From: Desulfitobacterium sp.
Lineage (GTDB): Bacteria > Bacillota > Desulfitobacteriia > Desulfitobacteriales > Desulfitobacteriaceae
Direction of reading: 5' to 3'
NCBI GenBank assembly: GCA_012799495.1
Contig: JAAZLD010000194.1
Location: forward strand, 1 to 7,987
DNA: 7,987 bases
Part shown: positions 5,772 through 7,987 of the stretch, in pieces
How the letters are laid out: the number at the start of each line of letters is the position of its first letter
How positions within the stretch are numbered: position 1 is the stretch's first letter
Translations under genes and position numbers: made by a program
The notes under the pieces: model-generated
Database searches by the model: none
What the model was told of the DNA's origin: nothing
The model's input: only the letters and a program-made list of their open reading frames with translations

Positions 5772-6581
5772 TTGGCGAAACTTTTATCACGGAGGACTTT
5801 TATAATTGGAGGAATTGGCACTCTAGCTTATCTTTATTGGCAATACAAAGCCATTGCCATTAAGCATTACAGTATTCCAATTCTTAACCTGCCGAAGGAG
5901 TTCGACGGATTTACCATTTTGCATTTATCGGATTTACATAGTAAAGAATATGGGAAAAAGCAAAGGGATTTGCTTCAGTTAATGAGAGAGATAGACTTTG
6001 ACATTATTGCTCTAACGGGAGATTTTGTGGATAAGAGAAATCCCCAAAAGGAACCGCTAATTTCCTTAATTAATGGGATCGGGGATAAGCCCACCTTTTT
6101 TGTTCCTGGTAACCATGAGTGGGGGACAGGTTTTTCCGTAAAGGAAGAGTTAGAGGATTTGGGTGTTGAGGTTTTAGATAATAAGGGCTATAAATTTGCC
6201 AAGGGTAATAGCCAGATCTGGATTCTGGGGGTGGACGACCCTTATCTGGGGAGAGATGATTTAGAAGGAGCCATGAGGGAAGTCCAAGATGATTCCCCAA
6301 AAGTTCTCTTAGCTCATGCCCCAAATATTTTTGGTAGGGCAATAGAGAAAAATATTGATCTGACTTTAGTGGGGCATACCCATGGTGGCCAAGTAAGATT
6401 GCCCTTTATAGGTGCTATAGTTGCACCTGGACAAGGGCTCTTTCCCGAATATGACTATGGATTATATACAACTGGCCTAAGTAGTATGATTATCAATGGC
6501 GGGATTGGTGAAAGTGTTTTACCCATAAGAGTCAATCATCGCCCGGAAATTGTAGTTATCAAACTTGTTAAAAAGGCGTAA
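5772..6581 (+). CDS. Tat-targeted YkuE-like metallophosphoesterase
   Basis: This is a calcineurin-like binuclear-metal phosphoesterase, probably exported or membrane-anchored on the outer face of the cytoplasmic membrane. The 269-aa protein opens with a twin-arginine motif SRRTFI (6-11) and a short hydrophobic stretch (about 10-23) without an obvious cleavage site, so it may stay anchored. Metal-site motifs appear in family order: SDLH (53-56), GDF (83-85), GNHE (113-116), the lone histidine in LLAHAP (H182) and GHTHGG (201-206). The layout resembles Bacillus subtilis YkuE, a Tat-dependent phosphodiesterase associated with the cell wall; orthology is inferred. The natural substrate is not evident; UDP-2,3-diacylglucosamine hydrolases share the fold but are not expected in a monoderm. 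It starts with TTG behind GGGAGG. nudC follows after 44 bp with no terminator seen, so the two are probably co-transcribed. Confidence 0.9.
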   Translation: MAKLLSRRTFIIGGIGTLAYLYWQYKAIAIKHYSIPILNLPKEFDGFTILHLSDLHSKEYGKKQRDLLQLMREIDFDIIALTGDFVDKRNPQKEPLISLINGIGDKPTFFVPGNHEWGTGFSVKEELEDLGVEVLDNKGYKFAKGNSQIWILGVDDPYLGRDDLEGAMREVQDDSPKVLLAHAPNIFGRAIEKNIDLTLVGHTHGGQVRLPFIGAIVAPGQGLFPEYDYGLYTTGLSSMIINGGIGESVLPIRVNHRPEIVVIKLVKKA

Positions 6582-6625
6582 GGTCGGGGTAATCAGGTGA
6601 TCCAGATTGATAAAGGAGGAGTTTA

Positions 6626-7462
6626 ATGATCCAGGATATTGAGCCGCGGATTTTTAATAATGCTTTTAAAAATAAAAAGGCGGAACCCCATGATCTCTTT
6701 CTTGCCTATGATGGGGATACGGTTTTAGTGAGGGAAGATAAGGAGAAGCTCTGGTATCCCTCCTTTGCTGATTTTAAGGAAGAGTATCCAGAGCTTCCAG
6801 ATGAAAGTCAGTTCCTTTTCAGTATCGATGATATTAATTATTATTTAGTGGAAAAAAAGGGACTGGATACCGTGCCTGGATGGAGTTATGTAACTACCAA
6901 TAGGTTTAGAACGGAGCTCAAATACTGGCGCTCTTTTGCCGGTGTAGTAGGGTGGCAACTGAATCGCTGGTATGAAAACCATCGTTTTTGTAGCAGATGC
7001 TCCAAAGAGTTGGTTCATTCCCAAAAGGAGCGGATGCTTTATTGCAAAGCCTGCGGCTTTCAGGTCTATCCAGTGATATCTCCTTGTGTCATTGTGGGTG
7101 TATATAATGGTGATAAATTGCTTTTAACAAAGTACGCAGGACGAGCCTATAGAAGATTTGCTTTAATAGCAGGCTTCGCAGAAATTGGGGAGACTTTGGA
7201 ACAGACTGTTCATCGGGAAGTCCAAGAAGAAGTGGGCTTAAAGGTGAAGAATCTCCAGTTCTACAAAAGCCAGCCCTGGCCTTTTACTGATACCCTGCTG
7301 GTGGGCATTTTTGCGGAACTGGATGGGGAGGATACCATTACCATTCAGGAAGATGAATTATCTTTAGCTGTATGGGTCCCAAGAGAGGATATTCCCCCAG
7401 CTGAGTCAAATATTAGCCTAACTAGTGAGATGATGGAAGCTTTTCGTAAGGGATTAGTCTAG
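6626..7462 (+). CDS. nudC: NudC-type Nudix hydrolase (NAD(H) pyrophosphatase)
   Basis: This cytoplasmic Nudix enzyme is expected to split NAD(H) into NMN(H) and AMP; NudC enzymes also remove NAD caps from RNA. The 278-aa protein has an N-terminal NudC-like domain (1-115), then a zinc ribbon with C122, C125, C140 and C143 (CSRC...CKAC). The Nudix domain begins near 149. The Nudix box GX5EX7REUXEEXGU is fully intact from G183 to L205, including E189, R197, E198, E201 and E202. The motif SQPWPF (215-220) downstream of the box marks the NADH-pyrophosphatase subgroup and separates it from generic ADP-ribose or MutT-type Nudix proteins. A perfect AAAGGAGG (6612-6619) lies 6 nt before the ATG. It sits between the phosphoesterase and a YcxB-like gene on the same strand. 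The gene symbol rests on motif content; activity on NAD-capped RNA is not shown by the sequence. Confidence 0.92.
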   Translation: MIQDIEPRIFNNAFKNKKAEPHDLFLAYDGDTVLVREDKEKLWYPSFADFKEEYPELPDESQFLFSIDDINYYLVEKKGLDTVPGWSYVTTNRFRTELKYWRSFAGVVGWQLNRWYENHRFCSRCSKELVHSQKERMLYCKACGFQVYPVISPCVIVGVYNGDKLLLTKYAGRAYRRFALIAGFAEIGETLEQTVHREVQEEVGLKVKNLQFYKSQPWPFTDTLLVGIFAELDGEDTITIQEDELSLAVWVPREDIPPAESNISLTSEMMEAFRKGLV

Positions 7463-7526
7463 AAAATGAATAGATCTGAGGAACGAATCAAGCTTTATGA
7501 AGAGAATGGGAAGAAGGAGTAGTTAT

Positions 7527-7987
7527 ATGAAATTAGAGTATGAAATCACCAATGAGGATTATTTAAAGTTCAATATGCACTATCTCGATAACTCTGCTGA
7601 TGTGAAAAGGTCCTTATTCATTTCGCGGATTATGCTGACAATCATAACTTTAGGGGTAGCCTTCCTAACCATAAGAGGTGGTAGTATCTATGGATATCTC
7701 TATTTCGCCCTGATCTGGTTAGTTATTATGGTGTTTTTTAAGAAGTATTTTCGCTACTTTATGGAAAGAAAACTAAGGAAGATGATTAAGGGTGGCAAGA
7801 ATATAGGTTTCCTTGGGCGAAGCTCCTTAGAGGTGCAAGAGGATGGCCTCTATTCAACTAGTGAACAGGGAGAGCAAAAAACCAAATGGGAAGGGGTTCA
7901 GAAAATCGCCGTTACAAGTGAGCATATTTTTATCTATATTGGAGAATTAGCGGCAATCATCCTCCCTCTATCTAGCTTCCAAAATGA
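7527..7987 (+). CDS. YcxB-like membrane protein (5' part, runs off the window)
   Basis: An open frame starts at the ATG at 7527, with AAGGAG (7514-7519) 7 nt upstream, and remains open for 153 codons to the window end. The N-terminus MKLEYEITNEDYLKFNMHYL is followed by two membrane segments (about 29-49 and 55-72). A basic stretch (72-91) comes next, then a soluble beta-rich domain with GLYSTSEQGEQKTKWEGVQK (107-126) and EHIFIYIGELAAIILPLSSF (132-151). This arrangement, with two helices after an EDYLxF start and a C-terminal domain ending in an I-I-P-x-x-x-F strand, matches the YcxB-like family, which has no established biochemical function. Most such proteins are about 160-180 aa, so only a few tens of residues should be missing. 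It lies 64 bp after nudC and may be part of the same transcript. Confidence 0.82.
   Translation, partial: MKLEYEITNEDYLKFNMHYLDNSADVKRSLFISRIMLTIITLGVAFLTIRGGSIYGYLYFALIWLVIMVFFKKYFRYFMERKLRKMIKGGKNIGFLGRSSLEVQEDGLYSTSEQGEQKTKWEGVQKIAVTSEHIFIYIGELAAIILPLSSFQN

Noticed and set aside
5600..5821. A 73-codon minus-strand ORF overlapping the phosphoesterase start.
   Set aside because: It crosses the nrdDG upstream region and the start of a well-supported gene, has low-complexity composition and no recognisable domain.
6598..6634. Direct repeat TGATCCAG on both sides of the nudC Shine-Dalgarno site.
   Set aside because: There are two 8-bp copies only, one inside the coding start, with no further structure. 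It could be chance.
7466..7522. An 18-codon ORF (MNRSEERIKLYEENGKKE) between nudC and the YcxB-like gene.
   Set aside because: It has no Shine-Dalgarno site, its end overlaps the ribosome binding site of the next gene, and it is too short to distinguish from chance.

Overview
The window looks like a chromosomal segment from a low-to-moderate-GC anaerobic Firmicute. The A-rich Shine-Dalgarno sites, the sigma-A-type promoter, the class III ribonucleotide reductase and a Firmicute/Thermotoga-style NrdD C-terminus all point that way. I lean toward Clostridia, possibly a Desulfitobacterium-like Peptococcaceae, but the sequence alone does not fix the genus.

Layout. (1) Positions 1-2290, plus strand: the end of a phosphate-specific transport operon, with the 3' part of pstC, complete pstA and complete pstB. 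There is no phoU after pstB. A strong rho-independent terminator for this operon lies about 150 bp past the pstB stop, inside the oppositely oriented nrdG. (2) Positions 2287-5153, minus strand: the nrdD-nrdG operon for oxygen-sensitive class III ribonucleotide reductase and its radical-SAM activase, with an ATGA overlap between the genes. nrdG and pstB converge and share 4 bp at their stop codons. (3) Positions 5154-5771: a 618-bp intergenic region, most of which is the nrdDG leader. On the minus strand it holds a near-consensus promoter, a cobalamin (AdoCbl-type) riboswitch, two hairpins of which the second is a good intrinsic terminator, and a short tandem repeat built on TGATTCA just before the nrdD ribosome binding site. 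(4) Positions 5772-7987, plus strand: a gene set of a Tat-targeted YkuE-like metallophosphoesterase (TTG start), a NudC-type Nudix NAD(H) pyrophosphatase, and the start of a YcxB-like membrane protein that runs off the window.

How it works together. The most informative unit is the nrdDG operon behind a B12 riboswitch. The simplest reading is that when adenosylcobalamin is plentiful the leader terminates and the cell relies on a B12-dependent (class II, NrdJ) reductase encoded elsewhere. When B12 is scarce, read-through yields the B12-independent glycyl-radical enzyme. The pst operon and the phosphoesterase/Nudix genes are ordinary phosphate and nucleotide housekeeping genes, with no sign of mobile elements, CRISPR or RNA genes.
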